Virus record (IMG/VR): IMGVR_UViG_3300046532_001566
Span: 52,086-116,085 of that record
Length of the DNA stretch: 64,000 nucleotides
Source: a virus
Direction: 5' to 3' (one strand)
Made by a program: the position numbers and the translations under genes. Under the pieces are notes generated by a model. The model did not search any database and was not told the DNA's origin. It worked only from the letters and a program-made list of their open reading frames with translations. This document shows, piece after piece, positions 1-8,158 of this stretch; the first letter of the stretch is position 1, and each line of letters begins with the position of its first letter.

Positions 1-1211
1 ACTGGATTAAAATCCATTTCAAGTTTCTGCCCAACTGCACTACTACTCCTTGTTTTCATAAATTGTAATTGTACTCTGTTACGTTCTCGCATACTTGGTG
101 TACTGTAGATACCAAATACATTATCTGCTGTCTGGATTTTACTTAGGCCACCAGCAATCATGGAATGATCAAACTCAACACTTTCTACTGCACTTCTGTT
201 TAACTGTGAAGCAGTAGCAAATAGCAAATTCTCGGTAACTGCTAGATTCCTTAATTCTTCACTAACAATCTTATCTTTAATATACAAATCAGCAACACTA
301 ATTTTCTGTGTAGCCGGCATCATAAGATCTAGGTAATCTACAAGTATTGCATCTACATGTATTTTACGTTGTGTCTGAAATTCTCTAATCCATGCTAACA
401 AATCATTTGCAGTAACACTGTTTGGTAGTTGTACAATCTGCAAGCCTCCAGATTTTTTACCAATCATACGCACTTTTAAATCAATATCATCAATTTGTTT
501 ATATACGTCTCTAGTTGCAGTTCCAGTAAGCATTGCATCCATTCTCATAGAACACAACCCTTCACTAAGCTCTAAACTAAAGTAAACAGTATTAAGTCCT
601 GCTTTAGCCCAATTAAGTCCTAAATTTTGCAAGAACAAACTCTTACCTGCACCAGATGCTCCAGCAAAGATATTAAGTTCACCTTTATTAAATCCACCAT
701 ACAGTTTATCATCAACTGTTTTCCAACCAGTTGTTAACTGTCCGTTTGCATCTTTTAATCCATCAAGTCTTGCTTTAGGATTCTCAAAGTAATTAGTTCC
801 AAACGTTTTAGGAAGTCCTACTTGTACAGCCGCTTTAATTAATGATTCAACTTCTCCGTAATTACTTTTTTCTAGTAAATCAGCACTAGTTAAGATTGCT
901 CCTTCTAATGCTTTATGTCTAGAAAATCCTTCAAACTCTGATAAAAACCATTCTTTATGTTCTTCTGCTTTACCGCCAATTTCCTCAATCTCAATAGAAG
1001 TAACTGCTGATAATTGCTTTGCATCAGGTACGTTACTATGTTCAGTAATATAGTCTTTAATAAACTGAGCCGCTGGGCGGAGTCTGCGATCAAAATAATC
1101 AGCATTTAATACATTATTACATCTTGCCGCTAAATCATTATTACTAATTAAGAACTCTAAAAAGAGTTTCTGTAAATCATAACTATATTCTTTTACTTCA
1201 GTATCTGCCAT
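1..1211 (-). CDS. 41: replicative DNA helicase gp41 (DnaB-like), 3' end cut by window
   Basis: Hexameric replicative helicase that unwinds the fork and partners the gp61 primase. The reading frame is open from the ATG at 1209-1211 to the window edge, so the C-terminus is missing. Translation shows a P-loop GASGAGKS near residue 185, a Walker B stretch ending LVDYLDLM, and a later SQLNRSAVES segment, all typical of RecA-fold DnaB/gp41 helicases. Its ATG overlaps the stop codon of the small upstream gene by one base, and the primase gene lies just before that, so the three are one operon. The helicase-primase pairing supports the assignment strongly. Confidence 0.93.
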   Translation of the reverse strand, partial: MADTEVKEYSYDLQKLFLEFLISNNDLAARCNNVLNADYFDRRLRPAAQFIKDYITEHSNVPDAKQLSAVTSIEIEEIGGKAEEHKEWFLSEFEGFSRHKALEGAILTSADLLEKSNYGEVESLIKAAVQVGLPKTFGTNYFENPKARLDGLKDANGQLTTGWKTVDDKLYGGFNKGELNIFAGASGAGKSLFLQNLGLNWAKAGLNTVYFSLELSEGLCSMRMDAMLTGTATRDVYKQIDDIDLKVRMIGKKSGGLQIVQLPNSVTANDLLAWIREFQTQRKIHVDAILVDYLDLMMPATQKISVADLYIKDKIVSEELRNLAVTENLLFATASQLNRSAVESVEFDHSMIAGGLSKIQTADNVFGIYSTPSMRERNRVQLQFMKTRSSSAVGQKLEMDFNP

Positions 1212-1468
1212 TACTTATTGTCTCCCCATCGTAATTTTGCAAGCATTGCATCTTCGGGATTACGGAATCTAAAGATCATGTCGTCTAAGGATGATTGATA
1301 TGCCCAACGTTTTATTGGCTTAGCTTGCCAATTACTTACTTTGTATGAAGGTAACCCAAATTCTGTAGTCATCCATAAAATAACTTCTTCCCAAAATGCA
1401 TTGGTATCTTGTCCTGGTTTCCAATCTAACTTAAAACTATAATACGGTTTTACCTTATAACTAAACAC
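1211..1468 (-). CDS. small conserved-looking protein between primase and helicase
   Basis: An 85-aa protein of unknown function. It is rich in Trp (six) and aromatic residues, with no signal peptide or membrane segment. Its start overlaps the end of the primase gene by 8 nt and its stop overlaps the gp41 start, so it is translated as part of the primase-helicase operon. That position suggests a replisome accessory role, but this is inference from context only. I do not recognise the family. Confidence 0.75.
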   Translation of the reverse strand: MFSYKVKPYYSFKLDWKPGQDTNAFWEEVILWMTTEFGLPSYKVSNWQAKPIKRWAYQSSLDDMIFRFRNPEDAMLAKLRWGDNK

Positions 1469-2417
1469 ACCATCTCCTCATTAATAATTTAACCTTCAAA
1501 GGCGAGTGTTCAATCGCCATTAATATACTTTGCAATGTTGCAACCCTCCCAAACTTTAAAATTGCATCATTAGCATCCTTTACACCCGAAGGCCATTCTG
1601 GAAAACTAACATTCCATCCTAAATTTATTGCATCTTCTATTAACACTTTACCAGCAACATCTCTATCTGCTAAAATAACCGGTTCTGTATCCAAGTCTTC
1701 AATCATCTGTGCTTGTGGAAGACTAATCCTATTACTTAAGATAGCAACGCCGCCTATTGCTAGTGCATCGTATTCTCCTTCACAAACTATTGTATACTTA
1801 CGTTTTGTTAATTGTTTATCTAAATTATAAACAAATTCGTTTGGAGATGTTCGTAGCATTTTAGCAGTACCTGATGGCGGATCATTAATCCATCGTCCCA
1901 TATAACCTACAATATTACTATTATCAGTATAAGGTAATATAATACGTTGCTTCATGCCTATTGCATTAGTTTGTTTCCAGTCTGCTAAGTTGTATAATCC
2001 TCTATTAGTAAGATACTCGATAGCCTCATCTCGTAAATCAGTTAATTCCCAAGGATATGTATATTCAGGCCATTCTTTATTAAATATTACTTTCTCTGGT
2101 TCAACTTCCTCAATAACTTGATCCCATAGTAATATTTTAAGACGCTGGATCTCTGCCTCATCAATGCCTAGTATTCGCATTAACTTTATTAATTTAAATC
2201 CTAATTTACTTCCGGGGCGCCATCCAGTTGTAAAGCCACAATTAAAACAATGATATGCTGTTTTATCATTATCAAATCTAATGCCACCTCGATGTTTAGT
2301 GTCAGGGCGACTTTCTCCATTATGTACACATACTGGACAGTTCATAGTAGACCAACCGCTACTATTATTCTTTAGTACAGGTAAGTTATTACGGAGTGTG
2401 GATTCAACAACATTCAT
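1461..2417 (-). CDS. 61: DNA primase gp61
   Basis: Makes RNA primers for lagging-strand synthesis with gp41. At 318 aa it is close to T4 gp61 (about 340). An N-terminal zinc-binding module has CPVC at 27-30 and CFNC at 57-60. The TOPRIM catalytic core has the glutamate in VCEGEYDALA (about 211-220) and the DxD pair in ILADRDVAGK (about 248-257). It is the first gene of the primase-helicase operon. The ATG at 2417 starts 6 nt after a TATAAT element and has no Shine-Dalgarno sequence, so the mRNA is probably leaderless. Confidence 0.93.
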   Translation of the reverse strand: MNVVESTLRNNLPVLKNNSSGWSTMNCPVCVHNGESRPDTKHRGGIRFDNDKTAYHCFNCGFTTGWRPGSKLGFKLIKLMRILGIDEAEIQRLKILLWDQVIEEVEPEKVIFNKEWPEYTYPWELTDLRDEAIEYLTNRGLYNLADWKQTNAIGMKQRIILPYTDNSNIVGYMGRWINDPPSGTAKMLRTSPNEFVYNLDKQLTKRKYTIVCEGEYDALAIGGVAILSNRISLPQAQMIEDLDTEPVILADRDVAGKVLIEDAINLGWNVSFPEWPSGVKDANDAILKFGRVATLQSILMAIEHSPLKVKLLMRRWCV

Positions 2418-2423
2418 AGTGTT

Positions 2424-2452
2424 ATTATACTACAATAAACGTATGAAGTCAA
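2424..2452 (-). promoter_or_regulatory. early sigma70-type promoter for gp61-gp41 operon
   Basis: On the minus strand: TTGACT at 2452-2447, a 17-bp spacer, and TATAAT at 2429-2424. Six bases (AACACT) separate the -10 box from the ATG, so the start site should fall on or beside the A of the start codon. Confidence 0.8.
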
Positions 2453-2499
2453 TAAGAAATTATGCCATAATGTTAATAAATTAGACCGTTTTTTATATA

Positions 2500-3312
2500 T
2501 TATACTCTTATTAAAATTTTATCTAATGTGCCTGCGTTGGTAACATCAGTTGTAATTACAGTACGGAGCCATCTTACTCCTCCATAGTAATTGAATGGAT
2601 CAATACCTGTGTATCCTGCATATGTAATTAGTGCTGAAGTAGCGTCCTGGGGAACCAAATCCGCCCACATAGTATTTCCAGTAATATTTTCATCTAGTGT
2701 TCCTTGTACTTTAACAGTACCACTAAAATTACTTGCATAAACGGCAGTAGAAAATAAACTTGTATCTTTTCTATAATAACTTGGACCTTCTGTCGATGAA
2801 CTAGCAAATTCGTCTGTAACAGATTGTGTTAAATCTACTGGCCATTCTGTAATCTCAAAGGTAGAACGGGAGAATGGAATTATAGCCTCGCAAATTTCAA
2901 TATCCCAACCGGCTTTATATGCACGATCCCAGGTTAATGCTGTTTCAAGGCCTCTACCATCTACTACTGTGGCACTTAAAGTATAAATCCCAGGTGGTGA
3001 GGTCATTAGATCCCTTGCAAAAATTGTTAACCTTGCTTCACCATTTTCTGCGGTAGTAGGTATAGCACGCCTTTTAAAGATAGTTGTGCCTGTGTAACTA
3101 TCCCATAAAGTAAACATTATCTCTTTATGCAATAGACTAAACGGACGTCTATCATCACCAGATACTGTAAGATCTAGTAAATTATCTACGCCTTGGTACC
3201 AACGTATCTTACGATCTGTGTATCCTGCATGATGCCGTGTTAATGAGGAGCCTGTACCGGCGCCTGCATAGTTTAAATTAGCTTTCGCTACTGATGAATT
3301 GAGTGTTCCCAT
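2500..3312 (-). CDS. putative virion structural protein
   Basis: A 270-aa protein with a beta-rich composition (many Thr, Ser, Gly and Tyr) and no enzyme motif. The N-terminal half looks like an immunoglobulin or BppU-like domain (residues about 40-140, with the segment PPGIYTLSATVVDGRG). The C-terminal half (about 160-270) resembles a second beta-sandwich with an aromatic-rich end. A late-type octamer lies 5 nt before the ATG, which fits a structural role. The family is not recognised with certainty. The 80-base gap to the primase promoter holds only AT-rich sequence. Confidence 0.7.
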   Translation of the reverse strand: MGTLNSSVAKANLNYAGAGTGSSLTRHHAGYTDRKIRWYQGVDNLLDLTVSGDDRRPFSLLHKEIMFTLWDSYTGTTIFKRRAIPTTAENGEARLTIFARDLMTSPPGIYTLSATVVDGRGLETALTWDRAYKAGWDIEICEAIIPFSRSTFEITEWPVDLTQSVTDEFASSSTEGPSYYRKDTSLFSTAVYASNFSGTVKVQGTLDENITGNTMWADLVPQDATSALITYAGYTGIDPFNYYGGVRWLRTVITTDVTNAGTLDKILIRV

Positions 3313-3317
3313 AACTT

Positions 3318-3325
3318 TATTTATC
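3318..3325 (-). promoter_or_regulatory. late promoter octamer, leaderless spacing
   Basis: GATAAATA on the minus strand resembles the T4 late promoter TATAAATA. AAGTT then ATG follow directly, and no Shine-Dalgarno sequence is present. The same AAGTT-ATG context recurs at 47095. Confidence 0.65.
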
Positions 3326-3355
3326 AGTTATGACAAACAGACCACCGGTCCACTG

Positions 3356-3363
3356 ACTAAATA
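3356..3363 (+). promoter_or_regulatory. possible late promoter for the divergent plus-strand gene
   Basis: ACTAAATA lies 12 nt before the ATG at 3376. It is a weaker match to the late octamer. It would give a leader of only about 6 nt with no Shine-Dalgarno sequence. Confidence 0.4.
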
Positions 3364-3375
3364 GAATTACAAAAT

Positions 3376-3750
3376 ATGGACATTAAAATACAACAATTTT
3401 TAGAAGAATTCCCTTTTATGAGCCTTGTCAGATATGCTGATAAGGAAATCGTAGGAATAGTACAAAACAGTGATAATACCGTTGTCACTATGTACAAATA
3501 TGATTTATTAAAAACTCCTGGAGAGAAATTGGCTTTTATAGAAGCAGGTGAAGAATGGTGGTGGGGAAGTAATCGTTTACTACCAATTAACATTGTTTTA
3601 AAGGCTACTATGAAGACTTTCGGATATGCCCTACAAACATATGCTACAAAAGATTTTGAGATGCTTGCTGGTCACTTAACTAGCCTTGAAAACGTAATTG
3701 TTAAAAGGACTAAAAGGCGTCAAATCAGTCTTGTTAAGAAGATGGAATAA
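3376..3750 (+). CDS. conserved hypothetical protein
   Basis: A 124-aa protein transcribed opposite to its neighbours. It has a marked EEWWWGSNRLLPINI segment (about 58-72) and a basic C-terminus (KRTKRRQISLVKK). I associate this arrangement with a conserved protein of marine T4-like phages, but I cannot assign a function. Its 3' end overlaps the 3' end of the convergent DnaE-like gene by 17 nt. No membrane segments or enzyme motifs are visible. Confidence 0.7.
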   Translation: MDIKIQQFLEEFPFMSLVRYADKEIVGIVQNSDNTVVTMYKYDLLKTPGEKLAFIEAGEEWWWGSNRLLPINIVLKATMKTFGYALQTYATKDFEMLAGHLTSLENVIVKRTKRRQISLVKKME

Positions 3751-4315
3751 GCTCTTCGCACAATAAATTCATTTGTGCTACAATCATAATTGCATATGCC
3801 GTTGCATGGGATTTCTTAAAGAAATATTCATCGGTTGTAGGTTTTACCCACACTTCCTTCATAATCTGAGTCCACTCTTTATTAACTAGGTACCTTTTTG
3901 CAGGTCTAATCATTCCTAGTACTGCCGCAAGTTGTTCAATGTTAGATGGTTTAGTTTTACGGAGTATCTCTCCGTGTCCGTTAACATGTAATAACTTGCT
4001 AGAAAATTCATCATGAGTTAACAGATCCCATATTGGTTCCTTAGCAATTAACCTATCTAATTGCTCTTTGTTTTTGATCTTAGAATAAAAACTAACGTTT
4101 AATAAATCTAATTTAAAAAATCCAAGTTCCTCTGCTTCTTTATGATCTAAACTGCACCATCCAGTGTACGGATTAATAGGTACTGGGTGAAAATAAACTC
4201 CTGTCTTATGTTTAGTAGCGCCATGCCCAGTTGTAATCATTGCTGGTACTCCGTTAAGTACATGCAATAACTCTTCCCTATTTCCAAAGTCAATATCTAC
4301 ATCAGGTCTACTCAT
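3734..4315 (-). CDS. miniature DnaE-like (C-family DNA polymerase palm/finger) protein
   Basis: At 193 aa it condenses landmarks of bacterial Pol III alpha in the same order. PDVDIDF at residues 4-10 matches the first two catalytic aspartates (E. coli PDFDVDF). TKHKTGVYFHP at 34-44 matches the GKHAGG segment. ELGFFKLDLLN at 63-73 matches LVKFDFLGL and carries the third aspartate (D70). AVLGMIRPAK at 131-140 matches ALFRPG. FFKKSHATAYA at 165-175 matches FNKSHSAAYA. The PHP, beta-binding and OB domains are absent. It is last in the UvsW-gp62 operon and its ATG overlaps the preceding stop by 4 nt. It could be a nucleotide-binding or regulatory remnant instead of an active polymerase. The family assignment rests on motif order, which I consider strong. 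Confidence 0.75.
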   Translation of the reverse strand: MSRPDVDIDFGNREELLHVLNGVPAMITTGHGATKHKTGVYFHPVPINPYTGWCSLDHKEAEELGFFKLDLLNVSFYSKIKNKEQLDRLIAKEPIWDLLTHDEFSSKLLHVNGHGEILRKTKPSNIEQLAAVLGMIRPAKRYLVNKEWTQIMKEVWVKPTTDEYFFKKSHATAYAIMIVAQMNLLCEELIPSS

Positions 4316-4521
4316 CGTAGACCTTGTTTAACAATATTAATCAATTCTTCTTGTTTACTTTTCATGTCTTGAATCTCTTTATAAAGTTGGATTAACTTTT
4401 CATCAAATAATATAATACGTTTTTCTAATGTTTCAAGGTTTGCTACATGGGTCTGAAGCTTAGTATCTTGTTGCACCAACTCACTTCGGTTGGGCTTTTT
4501 GCTATTTTTCTTGTCCACCAT
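4312..4521 (-). CDS. small coiled-coil protein
   Basis: A 69-aa protein. After a basic N-terminus (KKNSKKPNRS) residues 15-66 show heptad-like spacing of Leu and Ile expected of a single coiled coil. The first 79 nt overlap the end of the zinc-finger gene in another frame. AAGGAG 12 nt before the ATG supports this start, and the stop overlaps the ATG of the DnaE-like gene by 4 nt. The tight coupling suggests it acts with that protein, which is inference. Confidence 0.65.
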   Translation of the reverse strand: MVDKKNSKKPNRSELVQQDTKLQTHVANLETLEKRIILFDEKLIQLYKEIQDMKSKQEELINIVKQGLR

Positions 4522-5132
4522 TCTGTGTCTATGCTCCTTGCTATAACATCTAATTGCCCTGGTTCCATTCTATCAAGTAAGGCTTGCGCCACATCTGATG
4601 AATAAAGTATCCAAGGACTTATTCTTCCCATGACTATCGAATTCATGGCTGTTGCTGTTGGTACTTCTTGAAAATAGTTCTCCCAAAATCTATCAGTGTC
4701 TTCTTCGCTCCATGCTTTCATTAATAACACTATGCGTTCTACTGCACGTTCTATTGTTTCAGTTTTACTGCTTTCCTGAATATAAAGAGAATATGTTCCT
4801 TTCTTTGTCCAGTTACTTAGTTTAACACTATGTTTAAATAGCCATTTAATAAACTTTTGTGTTTCTGTCGGTCTGAGCTCAATTATATAATTAGAAAATT
4901 TAATAAATCCAATATAGTCAAGACTACGAATAAAATCCTCAGTAGTTCTTTCTTTTTTAGTCTGAGGACTCACATACTTCATAAAATCATACCATACTTG
5001 AAATGCAATCCTAGAAGCTGGTTCATCTATACACATCCATCTGCGTTTCTTTTCACACATATGGCTAGATAAAGTGCGTTCTCTTGCAAACTTTTTCAAG
5101 CAATACTTACATTGGTAAGATTCTACTACCAT
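4443..5132 (-). CDS. C2H2-type zinc-finger protein
   Basis: A 229-aa protein beginning with a zinc-finger-like motif: CKYC at about 8-11, then a basic linker ending SSHMC (H24, C26), followed by KKRR. The remaining ~200 aa are helical and Trp-rich, with no catalytic motif I recognise. It follows gp62 with a 1-nt overlap in the UvsW operon, so a role in replication or transcription is plausible. The finger and basic patch suggest nucleic-acid or RNA-polymerase binding. Function is unknown. Confidence 0.75.
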   Translation of the reverse strand: MVVESYQCKYCLKKFARERTLSSHMCEKKRRWMCIDEPASRIAFQVWYDFMKYVSPQTKKERTTEDFIRSLDYIGFIKFSNYIIELRPTETQKFIKWLFKHSVKLSNWTKKGTYSLYIQESSKTETIERAVERIVLLMKAWSEEDTDRFWENYFQEVPTATAMNSIVMGRISPWILYSSDVAQALLDRMEPGQLDVIARSIDTEWWTRKIAKSPTEVSWCNKILSFRPM

Positions 5133-5617
5133 TATTTAAACAAATCCTTCAATTTTTTATCTGGTGTGTTTTTAACCGTTGCAATGTCCTTAAGAACGTC
5201 TGATCCGTTGATTTCTCTGAATAATTCTATCTCTTCTTCATTACAATTAGGTAATAGCTCAATTAACCATTCTCTAAGTTTATCTTTCTTTGCACCTTTA
5301 GGAGGGACAAATTCATGCCTCATTTTCTTGCCTAAACCAACTAATGCTAAAACTCTATAACGTAATTCCTCATGGGCACTAGTAGTAGCAATATAATCAA
5401 CATTACTTAGATCATTAACCATTAACAAATAATGTTCTTGTATCTCTGCTTGACCTTGTACTTGGCTTGCCCACCGTTGTGCCATATAAGTGCTAACCGA
5501 CTTCTTACTCTCGTCATCTAACTTAGTGTAATAGTCTCCGTTGCGGTAATCAATAGCATTCATAACTTCATGAATATTAACTTTGTGTACTGCGGTAGCT
5601 TTTTTCTTTGCAGGCAT
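5132..5617 (-). CDS. 62: clamp loader small subunit gp62
   Basis: gp62 joins gp44 to load the gp45 sliding clamp. The protein is about 161 aa from the ATG at 5617 (a TTG 15 nt upstream is possible but less likely). T4 gp62 is about 187. The pattern NAIDYRNGDYYTKLDDESKK near the start, then a YMAQRWASQVQG helix and a C-terminal region on gp62-type helices, fits the phage clamp-loader A family. gp44, gp45 and gp43 are not in this window. It lies in the UvsW operon, with the upstream stop codon only 5 nt before this ATG. Confidence 0.7.
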   Translation of the reverse strand: MPAKKKATAVHKVNIHEVMNAIDYRNGDYYTKLDDESKKSVSTYMAQRWASQVQGQAEIQEHYLLMVNDLSNVDYIATTSAHEELRYRVLALVGLGKKMRHEFVPPKGAKKDKLREWLIELLPNCNEEEIELFREINGSDVLKDIATVKNTPDKKLKDLFK

Positions 5618-5622
5618 ATTAT

Positions 5623-6129
5623 TTAAAACCAAATTTTATTAAGATCAAGTACCTCAGGAACCTTTGATGATTCTTTAAGGAAGAAACTACAAGGTGCACT
5701 CTCACCTGCCGTAAGAGGAACTGTTAATATATGCCCAAACTTTAATTTAGGAACATACCATTTTACTTCCTGATACACATTTACAATTTCTACCGGAACC
5801 CAGTTAGCCTTATATCCGTTTACAGGATTAAATTCAAATGCACTAAATCCTCTGTCATTTAAACTCATAATGCTTACTACTTCTGGTTCACCGTGATCTG
5901 CTTCGCCAATTACTAAGCTCCAATCCAAGGGCATTTTAATTTCATGTTCGCCTATACGCAATACTGCGGCAGGGCAAGAGAAACTTTCTAAAAATACAAG
6001 TGGAATAAAAAGATAATCTACGTCTTGAGGGGTGCTATAGTCTAACACACTATATCGTAAATCATTATCTACCTCTGTGGGCAACCTGTCTAAATCATAT
6101 GAGTTATTGTCTACTGTTAAAATGTTCAT
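5623..6129 (-). CDS. conserved hypothetical protein between UvsW and gp62
   Basis: A 168-aa, mostly beta protein with no signal or membrane segment. Visible landmarks are YLFIPLVFLESFSCPA (about 40-55), KMPLDWSLVIGEADHGEP (about 65-82) and NVYQEVKWYVPKLKFGHI (about 117-134). Its ATG overlaps the uvsW stop, so it is translationally coupled. I do not recognise a function. Position with replication genes suggests a housekeeping role in DNA metabolism. Confidence 0.75.
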   Translation of the reverse strand: MNILTVDNNSYDLDRLPTEVDNDLRYSVLDYSTPQDVDYLFIPLVFLESFSCPAAVLRIGEHEIKMPLDWSLVIGEADHGEPEVVSIMSLNDRGFSAFEFNPVNGYKANWVPVEIVNVYQEVKWYVPKLKFGHILTVPLTAGESAPCSFFLKESSKVPEVLDLNKIWF

Positions 6130-7583
6130 TAATATTTTACCTTATGTGTTTCGTATGGATAATTTGCTTCGTTATAAAATTTCTTTCGCTTTGCAAGATG
6201 TCTTTTAGAGAATTTTGCATTACTTGTAATATCCCATATCTGAACAAAGTCTTTGTCGTCTGCTTTTCTAATTCCTCTACCAATGCTCTGTATTGTTCTT
6301 ACAAAACTCTTACCTGGTTCAACTAGCACCAAGTTAAAGATACGAGGAATATTAATCCCTACACTAGCAACTCCATATGTTGCTACAATAATCTTATTGT
6401 TTAGTGTTTGAATTTCATTATATTCTGCTTTACGGTCTTTACTTTTCATAGAACCAGATACAAAAACACAATCTTCTAGTATCTCTTCTAGCATCTGGCC
6501 TGTTTTAATTCTATCAACTAATATAAGTGTGTTTCCTCCTTCACTTATTGATTCAAATTTCCTTGCTAGTTCGTCTATACGTTCTTTATTTGTAGTAAGG
6601 AAAGATAATTCTTCTTGGTAACTGTTATAGTCAACACTATCTTGGTATTGTAGTACTTTAACATGACAATTAGACAATACACCCTTGTCTTGTAGCTCAC
6701 TCGCTTGTAGCCTGTGTAATACCTCGCCTAAACTGCATATTAGACTGATATATTCGTGTTCTTCTTTTGGTATTGTTCCTGTTAGACCCCAACGTATTGG
6801 AATATGTGCAAAAGGTCCTGTGAGCATTGTTCTAAGAACATCAGCTTTGGCCATATGCACTTCATCTACCATAACTGCTATTAAGTTATCTGTAATAATG
6901 TCAATACTAACATTACTCTTACCATCTTTATATCGTTTGATTAACGAATTTAAGCTCTGCCACGTTGCAATAGTATGCTGGTGTCCTGCGTCCTTTTCGT
7001 CTCCAAAAAATACACCTACATCTAATCCTAAATTGACATAATCTTCTTGTGTTTGTTTAACTAGATCCTTATTAGGTACAATAACTAATGTCCGACCATA
7101 TGGCTCGCACATTAGACTCATTGCGGCTGTCATTAATGTCTTGCCGGCACCAGTTGCAATCTCTTGTACACCATGAGGGTTAGCAAGGAACCTGTTAATA
7201 CATTCTACCTGGTAGTCCCTTAATACAATAGACTTGCCTTCTGCTACATGTCCTTTTGGCCAAACTATATGCGAAAATGTATCTTCGGTAACTTGAACAA
7301 ACTCAAAATTATGATTAACACGGTTGTCAACAAGTTCAACACTCCATCCTTCATCATCTAATATAGGTAATACTCGATCTAGCAAATTTAAATAAGTTGC
7401 ACCAGCGGCTGTAAAGAATCCAATCTTACCATCCCATCTACCTAGCCGATAAGCCGGTACATGATATGCATAAGGAAGCATATACTTTAACTTGTTTTCG
7501 CAAGTTCGTCGAGTACTAGGTGAAAGATCGTGAAATCTAACATTAACTTCGTCTCGTATTTCTAATTTACATATGCCTGCCAT
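6129..7583 (-). CDS. uvsW: UvsW DNA/RNA helicase
   Basis: Superfamily 2 helicase for replication restart, R-loop removal and branch migration. I chose the ATG at 7583 because the longer frame to 7685 runs through the upstream terminator, and a sigma70 promoter ends 6 nt before 7583. The 484-aa protein has an N-terminal domain, then motif I ATGAGKTLM, motif II VDEVH, motif III LTGTIP and motif VI QSIGRGIRK. The leader is essentially absent. It heads the operon UvsW, unknown, gp62, zinc finger, coiled coil, DnaE-like. Confidence 0.92.
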   Translation of the reverse strand: MAGICKLEIRDEVNVRFHDLSPSTRRTCENKLKYMLPYAYHVPAYRLGRWDGKIGFFTAAGATYLNLLDRVLPILDDEGWSVELVDNRVNHNFEFVQVTEDTFSHIVWPKGHVAEGKSIVLRDYQVECINRFLANPHGVQEIATGAGKTLMTAAMSLMCEPYGRTLVIVPNKDLVKQTQEDYVNLGLDVGVFFGDEKDAGHQHTIATWQSLNSLIKRYKDGKSNVSIDIITDNLIAVMVDEVHMAKADVLRTMLTGPFAHIPIRWGLTGTIPKEEHEYISLICSLGEVLHRLQASELQDKGVLSNCHVKVLQYQDSVDYNSYQEELSFLTTNKERIDELARKFESISEGGNTLILVDRIKTGQMLEEILEDCVFVSGSMKSKDRKAEYNEIQTLNNKIIVATYGVASVGINIPRIFNLVLVEPGKSFVRTIQSIGRGIRKADDKDFVQIWDITSNAKFSKRHLAKRKKFYNEANYPYETHKVKY

Positions 7584-7589
7584 AGTATT

Positions 7590-7618
7590 ATTATACATCC
7601 TTATCAAGTGAAAGTAAA
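7590..7618 (-). promoter_or_regulatory. early promoter for uvsW operon, leaderless spacing
   Basis: TTTACT at 7618-7613, a 17-bp spacer, and TATAAT at 7595-7590 on the minus strand. AATACT then the uvsW ATG follow, the same arrangement as at the primase. Confidence 0.7.
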
Positions 7619-7632
7619 GCTTCTTGATAGCC

Positions 7633-7664
7633 GAAAGAAAAGGTACCCTCCCGAAGGAGGGTAC
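7633..7664 (-). terminator. rho-independent terminator with UUCG tetraloop
   Basis: On the minus strand a perfect 9-bp stem (GTACCCTCC / GGAGGGTAC) closes a TTCG loop and is followed by CTTTTCTTTC. It ends the transcript of the ATPase and secreted-protein genes and separates it from the uvsW promoter, which starts 15 nt further on. Confidence 0.88.
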
Positions 7665-7705
7665 TAAATAGGTGCCACCACGCAAATGTCAACACCTATT
7701 AAACT

Positions 7706-8143
7706 CTAATTACATGCCTTAACCGCAAGTGCCAATGTAGCAAGATTTAAATCTTGGAACATGGTCTTACCTTTAATGGTCTGACCTACGATTCTCATAC
7801 GGTTCTTACCAACATAGCTGGTAGCCGGAATCATAATAAAGCCTGTGTCTCGTTCTAAACGAGAAGCATCTACCTTAGGTAATGCTGGTTCCGAATCCAA
7901 TCGAATTTGGTAATTCACAATACCGTTCTGCTTAAAATTAACATAAACTGTGTCTGCATTCGCAGTAACATTTCTTTGCTTAGTTGAGGTAACTTTGCAA
8001 TATGAATTGTCAGACATTGCATTAACTGATACAACCGTCTTCCACATCTTACCTTTATACGTTGTCTTACTGTCCTCTGCCGCAAGAGCACTAGTACTTA
8101 CTAGTGCCAATGTTGCTGTCATTAAAAATAATTTCTTAAACAT
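7706..8143 (-). CDS. secreted (periplasmic) protein of unknown function
   Basis: A 145-aa protein with a clear Sec signal peptide: MFKK, a hydrophobic core FLMTATLALVSTS, and an ALA-A cleavage site near residue 21. The mature ~124 aa is basic and probably beta-rich. Apart from the signal it has two cysteines (about 49 and 144) that could form a disulfide in the periplasm. GGAGG precedes the ATG. It is co-transcribed behind the AAA+ ATPase from an early promoter. An early-expressed envelope protein could act in superinfection exclusion or host envelope change, but this is conjecture. Confidence 0.8.
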   Translation of the reverse strand: MFKKLFLMTATLALVSTSALAAEDSKTTYKGKMWKTVVSVNAMSDNSYCKVTSTKQRNVTANADTVYVNFKQNGIVNYQIRLDSEPALPKVDASRLERDTGFIMIPATSYVGKNRMRIVGQTIKGKTMFQDLNLATLALAVKACN

Positions 8144-8158
8144 TATTAAATGCCTCCT

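Noticed and set aside
7584-7685. 34-residue longer N-terminus for UvsW
   Set aside because: It would be translated from the terminator hairpin and through the promoter. The ATG at 7583 has the proper promoter geometry and begins the conserved domain.
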